Source: Runella zeae DSM 19591 (GTDB taxonomy: Bacteria; Bacteroidota; Bacteroidia; Cytophagales; Spirosomataceae). From it: 64,000 nucleotides of DNA. Each line of letters begins with the position of its first letter. Positions within the stretch are counted from its first letter, which is position 1. Below, one piece after another: positions 8,407-16,869 of this stretch. Below the pieces are notes generated by a model that was not told where the DNA came from, did not search any database, and saw only the letters and a list, made by a program, of their open reading frames with translations. The stretch covers positions 1-64,000 of the forward strand of contig NZ_AUIF01000003.1 of assembly GCF_000423565.1 (NCBI RefSeq), given 5' to 3'. The position numbers and the translations under genes were made by a program.

Positions 8407-9253
8407 AGTAATAACATTTTAGTTTGCGACGTTCTGCACGTCTCATTGGACTACCGATGAGATATTCGGCTCGTAGTGATAAAAATCCGTATGAATCTTT
8501 GATTTTAGGATTACCTCTTTGATTACCAGGTTCGTTGCGTGGAGAATAACCAGTAGGAAGATTCGTAAGTTCGGATCTTCTGTCAGACAATGCCAAGGCA
8601 AGTTCCGACATTCCAGTAGGGTCTGGATAATTGGTACTGACATCATCTAAATAATCTGAATTAGCAAAGTTGTCGCTCAACTCCACTGCGAAACCCAGGC
8701 GGTCATTGTATTTGAATGAAACGCCAATTCCTACAAGCGCAATTCCTACAAGCCGCTTATAAGTTACACCTTCTGTTTGGAGAGGGCGTAAGCTATACCA
8801 TTTTCCTTGATAATAAGCTTTGGGATTGATAAACGTTATACCTATACCCCCAAATAGATATGGCTTCACAAAGCGTTCTGTATGAAATCCAAACAAATCA
8901 GCTTGCAGACCTACATAGGCAGCAGGATTAGTGGAACGAAAAGAAAGATTGTTGTACCACACAGGGCCGCCTTCTTGTTTAGCCGAAAGTCTATATAGAT
9001 TTACTTCCCCTCTAGCCGAAAAGTGCTCAGATAACCTATACAATAAAGCCACCGCTAAATGTGGCTCAATGAATCTCAAATCGGTTTTGGCTCTCATATC
9101 TCCTAAGTAATAAGACAACCCTCCGCCGAAACTAAGCTTCATGCTTCCAAAAGCAGGAGCGTTGCGATAGAGTCGGCTGGATCTACTCGTCTGAGCTATA
9201 AGTACTTGTCCAAAAAAAATAAGAAATAAGAATACGAACCAACGAACTTTCAT
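8405..9253 (-). CDS. Outer-membrane beta-barrel protein, DUF6089-like
   Basis: A 282-residue secreted protein with a Sec signal peptide (RWFVFLFLIFFGQVLIAQ, cleavage after AQ at about residue 21). The rest alternates short amphipathic strands rich in Gly/Tyr/Phe (FGGGLSYYLGDM, AAYVGLQADLFGF, PYLFGGIGITFINP, YGFLSLRAEYLIG), the pattern of an 8-10 strand outer-membrane barrel. The YYLGDM motif and the loop with YPDPTGMSELALALSDRR resemble Bacteroidota DUF6089 proteins. The role is unknown; PorT/OmpW-like size is compatible with a structural or secretion-related barrel. It is a lone gene divergent from the rplC region. Confidence 0.7.
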   Translation of the reverse strand: MKVRWFVFLFLIFFGQVLIAQTSRSSRLYRNAPAFGSMKLSFGGGLSYYLGDMRAKTDLRFIEPHLAVALLYRLSEHFSARGEVNLYRLSAKQEGGPVWYNNLSFRSTNPAAYVGLQADLFGFHTERFVKPYLFGGIGITFINPKAYYQGKWYSLRPLQTEGVTYKRLVGIALVGIGVSFKYNDRLGFAVELSDNFANSDYLDDVSTNYPDPTGMSELALALSDRRSELTNLPTGYSPRNEPGNQRGNPKIKDSYGFLSLRAEYLIGSPMRRAERRKLKCYY

Positions 9254-9415
9254 GTTATGACTGCTTTATTAACCTCACCTCGTACATTTATTACATAACG
9301 AAAATTGTGGCGATGCTAATACACCAAATTGTGCGATAATATATATTGTATGAAAGGGCTTATTGTGACAAAAGTAAAAGGATAAAATTATTTTATAAAA
9401 TTTCTTGCAAAATGC

Positions 9416-9446
9416 TTGCTTTTGCAGCTTGAATTTCAGACCTTTG
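9416..9446 (+). promoter_or_regulatory. Candidate promoter P1 (small-RNA gene ahead of rplC)
   Basis: TTG at 9416-9418, a 20-nt spacer and GACCTTTG at 9439-9446 fit the Bacteroidota housekeeping promoter (TTTG / TAnnTTTG) except for the first base of the -7 box. The 10-mer GACCTTTGCA recurs at 9651-9660 with the same upstream TTG spacing. Expected start point is about 9452. Confidence 0.5.
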
Positions 9447-9451
9447 CAAGC

Positions 9452-9608
9452 CTTTTCAGAAAGACGCCTTTTAGTTTCAAAATAAAATATAGGTTGGGTG
9501 AAGGTCCGAAAGGAAACCGCATCTGAATTCACTGAAGATAAGCCCTCTTAAATAAGAGTATTATCTTTAAGATAGAAGTCAGATGTATTCGCATCTGACT
9601 TTTTTTTT
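9452..9608 (+). ncRNA. Putative small RNA, possibly SRP RNA (ffs)
   Basis: A ~155-nt segment between candidate promoter P1 and an intrinsic terminator contains no ATG on the plus strand before the terminator stem, so it is unlikely to be coding. AGGTCCGAAAGGAAAC at 9502-9517 differs at two positions from AGGTCCGGAAGGAAGC, the GNRA-capped domain IV loop of E. coli 4.5S RNA as I remember it. Against this, the following bases (CGC rather than AGC) depart from the conserved AGCA of the symmetric loop, and only short flanking pairings (GTGA 9498-9501 with TCAC 9529-9532) are visible. Alternative readings are an rplC leader attenuator or another small RNA. Confidence 0.4.
9576..9608 (+). terminator. 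Intrinsic terminator upstream of rplC
   Basis: A 10-bp perfect stem (AAGTCAGATG 9576-9585 with CATCTGACTT 9592-9601) with a 6-nt loop is followed by a run of T residues to 9608. No plus-strand protein gene precedes it, so it must end a small RNA or act as an attenuator. Confidence 0.88.
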
Positions 9609-9627
9609 GAAATCAAATAAAACGTAC

Positions 9628-9658
9628 TTGGATTGTTAAAATAAATTCACGACCTTTG
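9628..9658 (+). promoter_or_regulatory. Candidate promoter P2 of the ribosomal protein operon
   Basis: TTG at 9628-9630, 20-nt spacer, GACCTTTG at 9651-9658. The geometry is identical to P1. It lies downstream of the terminator and about 50 bp before the rplC start, so it is the likely promoter of the S10-spc operon. Confidence 0.55.
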
Positions 9659-9706
9659 CAGTCCATTTTGTAAAATAAATTTTATAACCTGCTGTAAATC
9701 AAAAAG

Positions 9707-10327
9707 ATGTCTGGTTTAATAGGAAAAAAAATCGGGATGACAAGCGTGTACACTGCGGACGGGCAGGCTCTGGCGTGTACTGTAATTGAGGCTGGTCCTT
9801 GTGTCGTTACGCAAGTTAAAACCGATGAAACCGATGGATACTCAGCTATCCAGCTCGGTTTTGCAGAAAAAAAAGAAAAACACACGACCCAGCCGCTCGC
9901 GGGTCACTTCAAGAAAGCTGGGACAACACCCAAGCGTAAATTGGTTGAGTTTAAAGAATTTACTCAAGACCTTTCGCTCGGACAAACGTTGACTCTCTCA
10001 GAGGTATTTGTTGAAGGTGATTTTGTTGATGTTGTAGGTACTGCTAAGGGGCGTGGTTTCCAAGGGGTAGTTAAGCGTCATGGTTTTGGAGGTGTAGGTG
10101 GCCAAACGCACGGTCAGCACAACCGCCAACGTCACCCAGGTTCGATTGGAGCTTGCTCATTCCCTTCTCGTGTATTTAAAGGGCTTCGTATGGCAGGTCG
10201 AATGGGTAACAATCGCGTTAAGGTTCAGAACCTTAAAGTGTTGAAAGTCATTCCTGAGCAGAATCTCGTCGTTATTAGTGGTTCGGTGCCGGGTGCGAAG
10301 AATTCTTTTGTAATCATCGAGAAGTAA
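9707..10327 (+). CDS. rplC: 50S ribosomal protein L3
   Basis: A 206-residue L3, an early-assembly 23S-binding protein near the peptidyl-transferase centre. The N-terminal [12 protein letters not shown] and the central loop [15 protein letters not shown] (residues 115-129) followed by [17 protein letters not shown] (134-150) are the family signature. It is the first gene of the cluster. rpsJ (S10), which normally comes first, is missing, and rplC instead has its own promoter after a terminator. The ATG follows an A-rich stretch (AAATCAAAAAG), the usual Bacteroidota substitute for a Shine-Dalgarno site. Confidence 0.97.
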   Translation: MSGLIGKKIGMTSVYTADGQALACTVIEAGPCVVTQVKTDETDGYSAIQLGFAEKKEKHTTQPLAGHFKKAGTTPKRKLVEFKEFTQDLSLGQTLTLSEVFVEGDFVDVVGTAKGRGFQGVVKRHGFGGVGGQTHGQHNRQRHPGSIGACSFPSRVFKGLRMAGRMGNNRVKVQNLKVLKVIPEQNLVVISGSVPGAKNSFVIIEK

Positions 10328-10367
10328 TTAATAGCTACGGTGAACTGTTCAATCCGATATTAAGACA

Positions 10368-10997
10368 ATGGAACTTTCAGTATTAGATATAAAAGGAAAA
10401 GATACGGGCAAAAAAGTAGCCCTTGCCGATGAAGTTTTCGGCATTGAGCCAAATGAGCACGTTGTGTATTTGGACGTTAAGCAGTATTTGGCTAACCAAC
10501 GTCAGGGTACACACAAATCAAAAGAGCGCGGAGAAGTTTCGTACTCAACAAAGAAAATCAAGCGCCAAAAAGGAACTGGAGGCGCGCGTGCTGGTTCAAT
10601 CAAGTCGCCAGTGTTTGTAGGTGGTGGTCGTGTATTTGGTCCAAGACCTCGCGATTATAGCTTCAAACTAAACAAGAAAGTGAAGGTACTGGCGCGTAAG
10701 TCTGTACTTTCTGCAAAAGCAAAAGCAAATGGTATTTCTGTGATTGAGGACTTTACTTTTGAAGCACCCAAAACAAAACAATACTTAGCGCTCTTGTCTG
10801 CTTTCTCGCTTTCAAATAAGAAGACCCTTCTTATTTTGCCTGCTAATGACAAAAACGTGTATTTGTCAGGACGTAATATCCCAAAGGTAAATATCACCAC
10901 TGCAGATGAAGTAAATACTTATGATCTCATCAATGCTGAGGTGCTGTTGATAAGTGAAACGGCTGTGTCGAAGTTAGAAAATCTTTTGAACAAGTAA
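10368..10997 (+). CDS. rplD: 50S ribosomal protein L4
   Basis: A 209-residue L4 with the long internal loop that lines the exit tunnel: [19 protein letters not shown] followed by [10 protein letters not shown] and [13 protein letters not shown]. Normal length. It follows rplC by 40 bp and precedes rplW by 4 bp, so it is co-transcribed. In E. coli L4 represses the S10 operon by binding its leader; nothing here shows that this applies in Bacteroidota. Confidence 0.97.
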   Translation: MELSVLDIKGKDTGKKVALADEVFGIEPNEHVVYLDVKQYLANQRQGTHKSKERGEVSYSTKKIKRQKGTGGARAGSIKSPVFVGGGRVFGPRPRDYSFKLNKKVKVLARKSVLSAKAKANGISVIEDFTFEAPKTKQYLALLSAFSLSNKKTLLILPANDKNVYLSGRNIPKVNITTADEVNTYDLINAEVLLISETAVSKLENLLNK

Positions 10998-11001
10998 GAC
11001 A

Positions 11002-11292
11002 ATGAGTGTACTCAAGAGACCCATATTGACCGAAAAAGCTACTACACTCAGTAATTTGGGTAAGTATGTATTTGAAGTGTCAAAAACTGCCAATAAAATA
11101 GAAATTGCTAAAGCCATCGAGAAAATGTATGGTGTAAACGTAGCAAGCGTAGATACAATGCGCGTTATTGGTCGTAAAAAAACTAGAATGTCACGTGGTA
11201 AAGCAATTAGTGGTATTACTTCAACGTACAAAAAAGCCATAGTGACTCTAAAAGAAGGCGAAGTGATTGATATCTACGCCGAAATTGTTTAA
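11002..11292 (+). CDS. rplW: 50S ribosomal protein L23
   Basis: A 96-residue L23, which forms the docking site for trigger factor and SRP at the tunnel exit. The N-terminal RPILTEKATTL and the central YGVNVASVDTMRVIGRKK stretch are diagnostic. Normal size for the bacterial protein. It starts 4 bp after rplD, indicating tight coupling within the operon. Confidence 0.96.
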   Translation: MSVLKRPILTEKATTLSNLGKYVFEVSKTANKIEIAKAIEKMYGVNVASVDTMRVIGRKKTRMSRGKAISGITSTYKKAIVTLKEGEVIDIYAEIV

Positions 11293-11326
11293 TAATCGTT
11301 GAAGTAGCAAATAACAGAACAAAACA

Positions 11327-12151
11327 ATGGGAGTCATTAAGCTCAAACCAACAACACCCGGTCAACGCTTTCGTACGGCTCCGTCGTTTGACGAGATAAC
11401 AACCGACAAGCCCGAGAAAAGTCTGTTGGCCCCCATCAAAAAAACTGGTGGACGCAATAGCCAAGGTCGTCGTACAGCTCGTTACATTGGCGGTGGCCAT
11501 AAGCGCATGTACCGTATCATTGATTTTAAGCGTAACAAAACTGATATCCCTGCTACGGTATTATCAGTAGAGTACGATCCTAACCGTTCTGCACGTATTG
11601 CTCTATTGCAATATGAAGACGGTGAAAAACGCTACATCATTGCTCCACAAGGCATCGTAGTAGGTCAGACCGTGGTTTCTGGCTCAAGTGTAGCACCAGA
11701 AGTAGGCAACGCGCTTCCTTTAAGCTCAATGCCAATCGGTACCATTGTTCATAATGTTGAACTACATCCTGGTAAAGGAGGACAATTGGTACGTAGTGCT
11801 GGTACTTACGCTCAATTAGTTGCACGGGATGGTAAGTATGCAGTATTGCGTATGCCCTCAAGTGAGATGCGCATGATTTTATCAGTTTGCATCGCTACTG
11901 TAGGTTCAGTATCTAACGCTGACCATATGAACGTAAGCTTAGGTAAAGCTGGTCGTAAGCGTTGGTTAGGTATTCGTCCTCGCGTTCGTGGGGTTGCAAT
12001 GAACCCAATCGACCACCCTATGGGTGGTGGTGAAGGCCGTGCCTCAGGAGGTCACCCACGCTCACGTACAGGTTTGTACGCAAAGGGTAAAAAGACCCGT
12101 ACTCCTAAAAAGTATTCAAACCGTTTGATCATTAGCAAACGTAAAAAATAA
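11327..12151 (+). CDS. rplB: 50S ribosomal protein L2
   Basis: A 274-residue L2, which bridges the subunits and helps shape the peptidyl-transferase centre. The C-terminal signature [17 protein letters not shown] is complete, with Asp229-His230 at the position of the conserved E. coli His229. The N-terminal half has the [17 protein letters not shown] motif of the OB fold. It lies 34 bp after rplW and 10 bp before rpsS. Confidence 0.97.
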   Translation: MGVIKLKPTTPGQRFRTAPSFDEITTDKPEKSLLAPIKKTGGRNSQGRRTARYIGGGHKRMYRIIDFKRNKTDIPATVLSVEYDPNRSARIALLQYEDGEKRYIIAPQGIVVGQTVVSGSSVAPEVGNALPLSSMPIGTIVHNVELHPGKGGQLVRSAGTYAQLVARDGKYAVLRMPSSEMRMILSVCIATVGSVSNADHMNVSLGKAGRKRWLGIRPRVRGVAMNPIDHPMGGGEGRASGGHPRSRTGLYAKGKKTRTPKKYSNRLIISKRKK

Positions 12152-12161
12152 TCGAAGATAA

Positions 12162-12440
12162 ATGGGACGTTCGATAAAAAAAGGGCCATACATTGATTTT
12201 CGCCTTCAGAGCAAAATCGACACCATGAATGGTTCTGGCAAAAAATCAGTTATTAAAACTTGGTCAAGACGCAGTACAATCTCTCCAGATTTTATTGGTC
12301 ATACTTTTGCGGTACACAATGGGAATAAATTCATTCCTGTGTACGTAACCGAAAACATGGTAGGGCATAAGCTAGGTGAATTTTCACCTACTCGTAACTT
12401 CCGCGGACACATTGCAAAAAAAGACAAAGGAAAGAGATAA
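12162..12440 (+). CDS. rpsS: 30S ribosomal protein S19
   Basis: A 92-residue S19, a head protein that contacts S13 and 16S helix 42. Recognisable blocks: [33 protein letters not shown] and [17 protein letters not shown]. Length is standard. An 83-bp gap to rplV holds a long imperfect inverted repeat (12441-12500), unusual inside this otherwise compact operon. Confidence 0.97.
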   Translation: MGRSIKKGPYIDFRLQSKIDTMNGSGKKSVIKTWSRRSTISPDFIGHTFAVHNGNKFIPVYVTENMVGHKLGEFSPTRNFRGHIAKKDKGKR

Positions 12441-12500
12441 GTTATTAGTTAATGGTTAGCCATTGTTTGGTTTTATTCCACATAACTATTAACAGATAAC
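12441..12500. repeat. Imperfect inverted repeat in the rpsS-rplV spacer
   Basis: The 18-base arm 12441-12458 pairs with 12483-12500 at 15 of 18 positions, leaving a 24-nt loop. The arms are rich in GTTAAT/GTTAT. Similar GTTAAT or TTAGT-rich stems occur in the rpmD-rplO and rpsM-rpsK spacers. No T run follows directly, so it is not a classical terminator. Confidence 0.55.
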
Positions 12501-12523
12501 AATTAATGTTTTTCTGAAAGAAA

Positions 12524-12889
12524 ATGGAAGCAAGAGCTATATTAAGAAACGTACCCACTTCACCTCGCAAAATGCGCCTTGTGGCTGACATGATTAGAGG
12601 TCAGAAAGTGAGCCGTGCGCTAGCAATTTTGCAGTATCAGCCACAGGCTGCTGCTCCGGTTTTGAAAAAAGTGTTGATGTCGGCAGTAGCCAATTGGCAA
12701 CAACTCAACGAAGGCGCTAAACTTGAGGATGCTGATTTGGTCGTTAAAACGATATTTGTGGACGGTGGCGCCATGCTAAAGCGCCTACGCCCAGCTCCAC
12801 AAGGGCGTGCTTATCGCGTTCGCAAACGTTCAAATCATATCACTATCGTGGTAGATGATGCTGCACAATTAATCCAACAAGAAGCCTAA
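12524..12889 (+). CDS. rplV: 50S ribosomal protein L22
   Basis: A 121-residue L22. Its extended beta-hairpin lines the exit tunnel and is the classic macrolide-resistance region (here [20 protein letters not shown], residues 84-103). The N-terminal [21 protein letters not shown] is typical of the family. It overlaps nothing and is followed 14 bp later by rpsC. The C-terminus is slightly longer than in E. coli (110), common in Bacteroidota. Confidence 0.96.
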   Translation: MEARAILRNVPTSPRKMRLVADMIRGQKVSRALAILQYQPQAAAPVLKKVLMSAVANWQQLNEGAKLEDADLVVKTIFVDGGAMLKRLRPAPQGRAYRVRKRSNHITIVVDDAAQLIQQEA

Positions 12890-12903
12890 AATTTCAATAA
12901 CGA

Positions 12904-13713
12904 ATGGGACAGAAAGTTAACCCTGTAGGTCTGCGACTCGGTATCGTCCGTGGTTGGGAATCAAGCTGGTACGGTGGACGTGAGTTTGCTGACAAGCTGA
13001 TTGAAGATGAGCAGATTCGCAAATATATTTCCGCTCGTATTCCAAAAGGCGCTATTTCAAAAGTAGTAATTGAACGTACTTTGAAACGCATCACTTTGAC
13101 GATTCACACTGCCCGTCCAGGGATTGTAATCGGAAAGGGTGGAAACGAGGTTGATAAAATCAAAGAAGAACTCAAGAAGATTACGGGTAAAGATATCCAA
13201 ATCAACATCTACGAAATTAAGCGTCCAGAAATAGATGCTAAATTGGTAGGAGAGTCAATCGCTCAACAATTAGAAAACCGTATCTCTTACCGTCGTGCGA
13301 TGAAACAAGCGATTTCGTCGGCAATGAGAGTGGGTGCTCAAGGAATTAAAGTACGTATTTCTGGCCGTCTTGGTGGTGCAGAAATGGCTCGTACAGAAGA
13401 ATACAAAGAAGGCCGAGTGCCTCTTCATACCTTACGTGCTGATATCGACTATGCTATTTCTGAAGCATTGACAGTATACGGTAAAATCGGTATCAAGGTT
13501 TGGGTATTCAAAGGTGAAATCTTTGGGAAGCGTGATTTGTCTCCTGTGAGCGGTGGCGCTGCCTCAGCAGAACGTAGTGGAGGCAACGAACGTGGAGGAG
13601 AAAGAGGCGATCGTCGTCGTGGTGGTGGTGACCGTGAAGGTGGCGACCGTCGTAGAGGAGGTGATCGTGACGGTGGAAAAAACCGTAACAATAATCGCAA
13701 TAAGAAAAAGTAA
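12904..13713 (+). CDS. rpsC: 30S ribosomal protein S3 with Arg/Gly-rich tail
   Basis: A 269-residue S3, part of the mRNA entry channel. The type-2 KH domain has its GKGG loop at residues 77-80, and the C-terminal S3 domain contains [23 protein letters not shown]. Typical S3 is about 210-235 residues. The extra ~50 residues are a low-complexity Arg/Gly/Asp-rich tail with repeats such as [13 protein letters not shown] ending in NNRNKKK. RG-rich tails of this kind occur in some Bacteroidota S3 proteins and may add RNA contacts (inference). rplP follows after 47 bp. Confidence 0.96.
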   Translation: MGQKVNPVGLRLGIVRGWESSWYGGREFADKLIEDEQIRKYISARIPKGAISKVVIERTLKRITLTIHTARPGIVIGKGGNEVDKIKEELKKITGKDIQINIYEIKRPEIDAKLVGESIAQQLENRISYRRAMKQAISSAMRVGAQGIKVRISGRLGGAEMARTEEYKEGRVPLHTLRADIDYAISEALTVYGKIGIKVWVFKGEIFGKRDLSPVSGGAASAERSGGNERGGERGDRRRGGGDREGGDRRRGGDRDGGKNRNNNRNKKK

Positions 13714-13760
13714 TTATCGAAAGCAAAGAGCTTAAAAGGCTCTACTAATACTGCTGAACC

Positions 13761-14192
13761 ATGTTACAACCGAAAAGAACCAAGTTCCGCAAACAACAAA
13801 AAAGCAAAGGGTCTGAACAAGGTATGGCCACTCGTGGCCACCAGATCGCTTTCGGTACGTTTGCCATTAAAGCGCTCGAACCGGGCTGGATTACAGCTCG
13901 CCAGATTGAGGCAGCTCGTATTTCCGTTACTCGTGCAATGAAACGTGAAGGTCAGGTATGGATTCGTATCTTCCCAGATAAACCAATTACCAAAAAACCT
14001 CTTGAGGTTCGTATGGGTAAAGGAAAAGGTGCTCCTGAATATTGGGTAGCCCCTGTTAAAGCAGGAACCATTTTGTTTGAAGCTACTGGAGTTTCACTTG
14101 AATTAGCAAGCGAAGCCCTTCGATTAGCGGCACAAAAATTACCTGTGAAGACTAAATTCGTAGTTCGTCGCGATCATCAAGAAGCAGAATAA
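13761..14192 (+). CDS. rplP: 50S ribosomal protein L16
   Basis: A 143-residue L16, which positions tRNA in the A and P sites. The N-terminal [14 protein letters not shown] and the [18 protein letters not shown] loop are family hallmarks. Length is standard. It is followed 11 bp later by rpmC, and the group rpsC-rplP-rpmC-rpsQ keeps the canonical S10 operon order. Confidence 0.97.
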   Translation: MLQPKRTKFRKQQKSKGSEQGMATRGHQIAFGTFAIKALEPGWITARQIEAARISVTRAMKREGQVWIRIFPDKPITKKPLEVRMGKGKGAPEYWVAPVKAGTILFEATGVSLELASEALRLAAQKLPVKTKFVVRRDHQEAE

Positions 14193-14203
14193 GCATTAGT
14201 CAA

Positions 14204-14404
14204 ATGAAAAATAGTGAAATAAAAGCGCTAAGTGTAGAGCAATTGCAACAAACCCTTGTGGAAGAGCAAGATCGCCTACTTAAGTTGAAGTTTGCTCACG
14301 CCGTATCTCCTATTGAAAATCCGATGCGTATTCGTAATACGCGCCGTCTGATTGCTAGGTTGAAGACGGAGTTGTCGGCTAAAAACAAGGCCGTAAGCGC
14401 GTAA
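14204..14404 (+). CDS. rpmC: 50S ribosomal protein L29
   Basis: A 66-residue L29, a two-helix protein beside the tunnel exit that with L23 helps recruit factors. The EIKALSVEQLQQTLVEEQDR helix and the PIENPMRIRNTRRLIARLKT helix match the family. It ends 39 bp before rpsQ. Confidence 0.95.
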   Translation: MKNSEIKALSVEQLQQTLVEEQDRLLKLKFAHAVSPIENPMRIRNTRRLIARLKTELSAKNKAVSA

Positions 14405-14443
14405 TAATGGTCAGGAGACCCCAATTGTAAAATAACCGACACA

Positions 14444-14722
14444 ATGGAGGCAGCAGCACAAACAACCGTAGAAAGAAATTTACGCAAAGTCAGAATAGGC
14501 CGCGTCGTAAGCAACAAGATGGAAAAATCTTGCGTTGTTGCGGTCGAGCGTAAAGTTAAGCACCCCAAATATGGTAAGTTTATGAAAAAAACGACCAAGT
14601 TGATGGTGCATGACGAAAATAATGAGTGTGGCATTGGCGATACAATTCGCGTCATGGAAACTCGCCCACTTAGCAAGAATAAGCGTTGGAGATTAGTCGA
14701 AATCATTGAAAAAGCGAAATAA
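14444..14722 (+). CDS. rpsQ: 30S ribosomal protein S17
   Basis: A 92-residue S17, an OB-fold primary 16S-binding protein. The motifs [37 protein letters not shown] and [20 protein letters not shown] are diagnostic. It has a short N-terminal extension ([12 protein letters not shown]) compared with E. coli. It is 2 bp from the rplN start, so translation is probably coupled. Confidence 0.97.
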   Translation: MEAAAQTTVERNLRKVRIGRVVSNKMEKSCVVAVERKVKHPKYGKFMKKTTKLMVHDENNECGIGDTIRVMETRPLSKNKRWRLVEIIEKAK

Positions 14723-14724
14723 CA

Positions 14725-15093
14725 ATGGTACAGCAAGAATCAAGACTGTCTGTCGCTGATAATAGTGGAGCAAAAGAAGTACTCGTAATCCGTGTATTGG
14801 GTGGTACTGGCAAGCGCTACGCTTCTATTGGCGATAAAGTAGTAGTGACAGTTAAACAGGCAATTCCCTCGGGCAACATTAAGAAAGGTACTGTTTCTAA
14901 GGCCGTTGTTGTTCGTACCAAAAAGGAAATCCGTCGTAAAGATGGCTCTTATATTCGATTTGAGGACAATGCCGTAGTATTACTCAACAACCAAGACGAG
15001 CCACGTGGTACTCGTATCTTTGGCCCTGTTGCTCGCGAATTGCGTGAGAAAAACTTTATGAAAATTGTTTCATTGGCACCTGAAGTATTATAA
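14725..15093 (+). CDS. rplN: 50S ribosomal protein L14
   Basis: A 122-residue L14, located at the subunit interface (bridge B8). Family blocks: [38 protein letters not shown], and [20 protein letters not shown] followed by PVARELR. Exactly the usual 122 residues. It lies 2 bp after rpsQ and 6 bp before rplX. Confidence 0.98.
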   Translation: MVQQESRLSVADNSGAKEVLVIRVLGGTGKRYASIGDKVVVTVKQAIPSGNIKKGTVSKAVVVRTKKEIRRKDGSYIRFEDNAVVLLNNQDEPRGTRIFGPVARELREKNFMKIVSLAPEVL

Positions 15094-15099
15094 GAAGCA

Positions 15100-15453
15100 A
15101 TGGAAAGAAAATACAACAAACAACCCAAGCTGCACATCCGTACCGGCGATACGGTAAAGGTAATTGCAGGTAACTCAAAGGGTCAGACAGGCAAAGTCAC
15201 GAGAGTGTTGGTAGAAAAACAACGTGCTATCGTAGAAGGTGTAAACTTGATAACAAAGCACATAAAGCCTACTGCCGCTAATCCTCAAGGTGAGCTTAAA
15301 AAAACGGAAGGTTCGATTCATATCAGTAATTTGATGTTGGTTGATCCTGCTACTGGGCAGCCTACACGTATTGGCCGTAAGCTCAACGACAAAGGAAAGC
15401 TACAACGCTATTCGAAAGAGACTGGTCAGTTTATTCCAGACTCTTCTAAATAG
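15100..15453 (+). CDS. rplX: 50S ribosomal protein L24
   Basis: A 117-residue L24, an assembly initiator. The KOW motif GDTVKVIAGNSKGQTGKV spans residues 16-33, and INLITKHIKPT-like and EGSIHISNLMLVDP blocks follow. It is a little longer than E. coli L24 (104) through its C-terminus. A 74-bp gap separates it from rplE. Confidence 0.96.
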   Translation: MERKYNKQPKLHIRTGDTVKVIAGNSKGQTGKVTRVLVEKQRAIVEGVNLITKHIKPTAANPQGELKKTEGSIHISNLMLVDPATGQPTRIGRKLNDKGKLQRYSKETGQFIPDSSK

Positions 15454-15527
15454 TTGGCATATTAAAAGTAGCCTAAAGTAAGAAACACAATCTATAAAGT
15501 GGGTCGGAAATCCACTAAATCAAAAAA

Positions 15528-16082
15528 ATGGCAACTCCGAGATTAAAAGAAAAATATTCGAACGATATCGTCAAGCAATTGAACGAGAAGTTTCAATACA
15601 AATCGGTAATGCAAGTGCCTCGTTTGTCGAAAATTGTAATCAACAAAGGAATTGGTGCTGCTGTAGCTGATAAGAAATTGATAGATGCTGGTTTAGAAGA
15701 AATTACCATCATTGCTGGGCAGAAAGCTGTTCCTACAATTTCTAAAAAAGCGATTTCAAACTTTAAACTTCGCGAAAAAATGCCAATCGGTGTTAAAGTT
15801 ACTCTTCGCGGAGATCGTATGTACGAGTTTTTAGATCGTTTGAATTCTATCGCTTTGCCACGTGTTCGTGACTTCCAAGGAATCAGCGATAAAGGCTTTG
15901 ACGGACGTGGTAACTACACTTTTGGTGTTAAAGAGCAAATTATCTTCCCTGAAATTCAGATTGACAAAGTAAACAAGATTTCAGGTATGGATATTACGTT
16001 TGTAACAACCGCAAAAACTGACGAAGAGAGCTATGAGCTTCTAAAAGCCCTTGGCATGCCCTTCGTAAAAGGTAAGAAATAA
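15528..16082 (+). CDS. rplE: 50S ribosomal protein L5
   Basis: A 184-residue L5, which binds 5S rRNA and contacts the P-site tRNA. Signature blocks: [59 protein letters not shown] and [20 protein letters not shown]. Normal length. rpsN follows after 23 bp. Confidence 0.97.
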   Translation: MATPRLKEKYSNDIVKQLNEKFQYKSVMQVPRLSKIVINKGIGAAVADKKLIDAGLEEITIIAGQKAVPTISKKAISNFKLREKMPIGVKVTLRGDRMYEFLDRLNSIALPRVRDFQGISDKGFDGRGNYTFGVKEQIIFPEIQIDKVNKISGMDITFVTTAKTDEESYELLKALGMPFVKGKK

Positions 16083-16105
16083 AAATCCTTTTCATAAATA
16101 AGGAA

Positions 16106-16375
16106 ATGGCTAAAGAATCCGTAAAAGCAAGAGAATTGAAAAGACAGAAGTTGGTTGCAAGATATGCCGCCAAACGTGCTGCACTCAAAGAAGCTGGAGA
16201 CTACGAAGGCTTGGACAAATTGCCCCGCAACTCATCAGCGGTACGTTTGCACAACCGTTGCCGTCTTACAGGGCGTCCTAGAGGGTATATGCGTAAATTT
16301 GGGATTTGTCGCGTAGTTTTTCGTGAAATGGCATCCCAAGGGAAAATTCCCGGCGTAACCAAATCAAGTTGGTAA
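16106..16375 (+). CDS. rpsN: 30S ribosomal protein S14, zinc-free form
   Basis: An 89-residue S14 of the long type. It lacks the CxxC...CxxC zinc knuckle of the short form (only two scattered Cys residues, in [20 protein letters not shown]). The blocks [14 protein letters not shown] and [16 protein letters not shown] match. S14 stabilises the 30S head. A promoter-like sequence lies in the 77-bp gap after it. Confidence 0.97.
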   Translation: MAKESVKARELKRQKLVARYAAKRAALKEAGDYEGLDKLPRNSSAVRLHNRCRLTGRPRGYMRKFGICRVVFREMASQGKIPGVTKSSW

Positions 16376-16381
16376 ACCTCT

Positions 16382-16412
16382 TTTGTTTTTAAAAATCAAT
16401 TCCGTAACTTTG
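16382..16412 (+). promoter_or_regulatory. Internal promoter upstream of rpsH
   Basis: TTTG at 16382-16385, a 19-nt spacer and TAACTTTG at 16405-16412 match the Bacteroidota consensus exactly (TTTG, 19-21, TAnnTTTG). It lies about 40 bp before the rpsH start and would boost the distal spc genes. Confidence 0.7.
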
Positions 16413-16452
16413 CAGCCCTTTTGCGGAAGGGTAGCAACAAATCAGTAGAGAA

Positions 16453-16851
16453 ATGATAACCGATCCCATAGCAGATTATCTGACGAGAATCAGAAACGCC
16501 ATAAGGGCGAAGCACCGGGTTGTGGAAATACCTGCTTCTAACATTAAGAAGGAGATAACGAAAGTACTCTACGACAAAGGCTTTATCCAAAACTATAAGT
16601 TTGAGGATAACGGCCCTCAGGGTACAATCAAGATTGCTTTGAAGTACAACCCCGTAACAAAGCAGTCGGCCATTGTTGATTTGCAACGTGTAAGTAAACC
16701 AGGTTTGCGTAAATATTCGGGTGCTACCGAATTGCCTCGCGTACTCAACGGCTTAGGTGTTGCAATCGTATCTACCTCGAAAGGGGTAATGACTGACAAA
16801 GAAGCTCGCGTCTTGAACGTGGGTGGAGAAGTATTGTGTTACGTTTACTGA
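16453..16851 (+). CDS. rpsH: 30S ribosomal protein S8
   Basis: A 132-residue S8, a central 16S platform protein and, in E. coli, the spc-operon repressor. Motifs: [19 protein letters not shown] at the N-terminus and [20 protein letters not shown] near the C-terminus. It has its own promoter candidate at 16382-16412. rplF follows after 18 bp. Confidence 0.97.
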   Translation: MITDPIADYLTRIRNAIRAKHRVVEIPASNIKKEITKVLYDKGFIQNYKFEDNGPQGTIKIALKYNPVTKQSAIVDLQRVSKPGLRKYSGATELPRVLNGLGVAIVSTSKGVMTDKEARVLNVGGEVLCYVY

Positions 16852-16869
16852 TAAAAACATAGAAAGAAC

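Noticed and set aside
9275-9532. 85-codon minus-strand frame in the rplC upstream region
   Set aside because: It overlaps the promoter and loop of the putative small RNA, has poor codon use and no family features.
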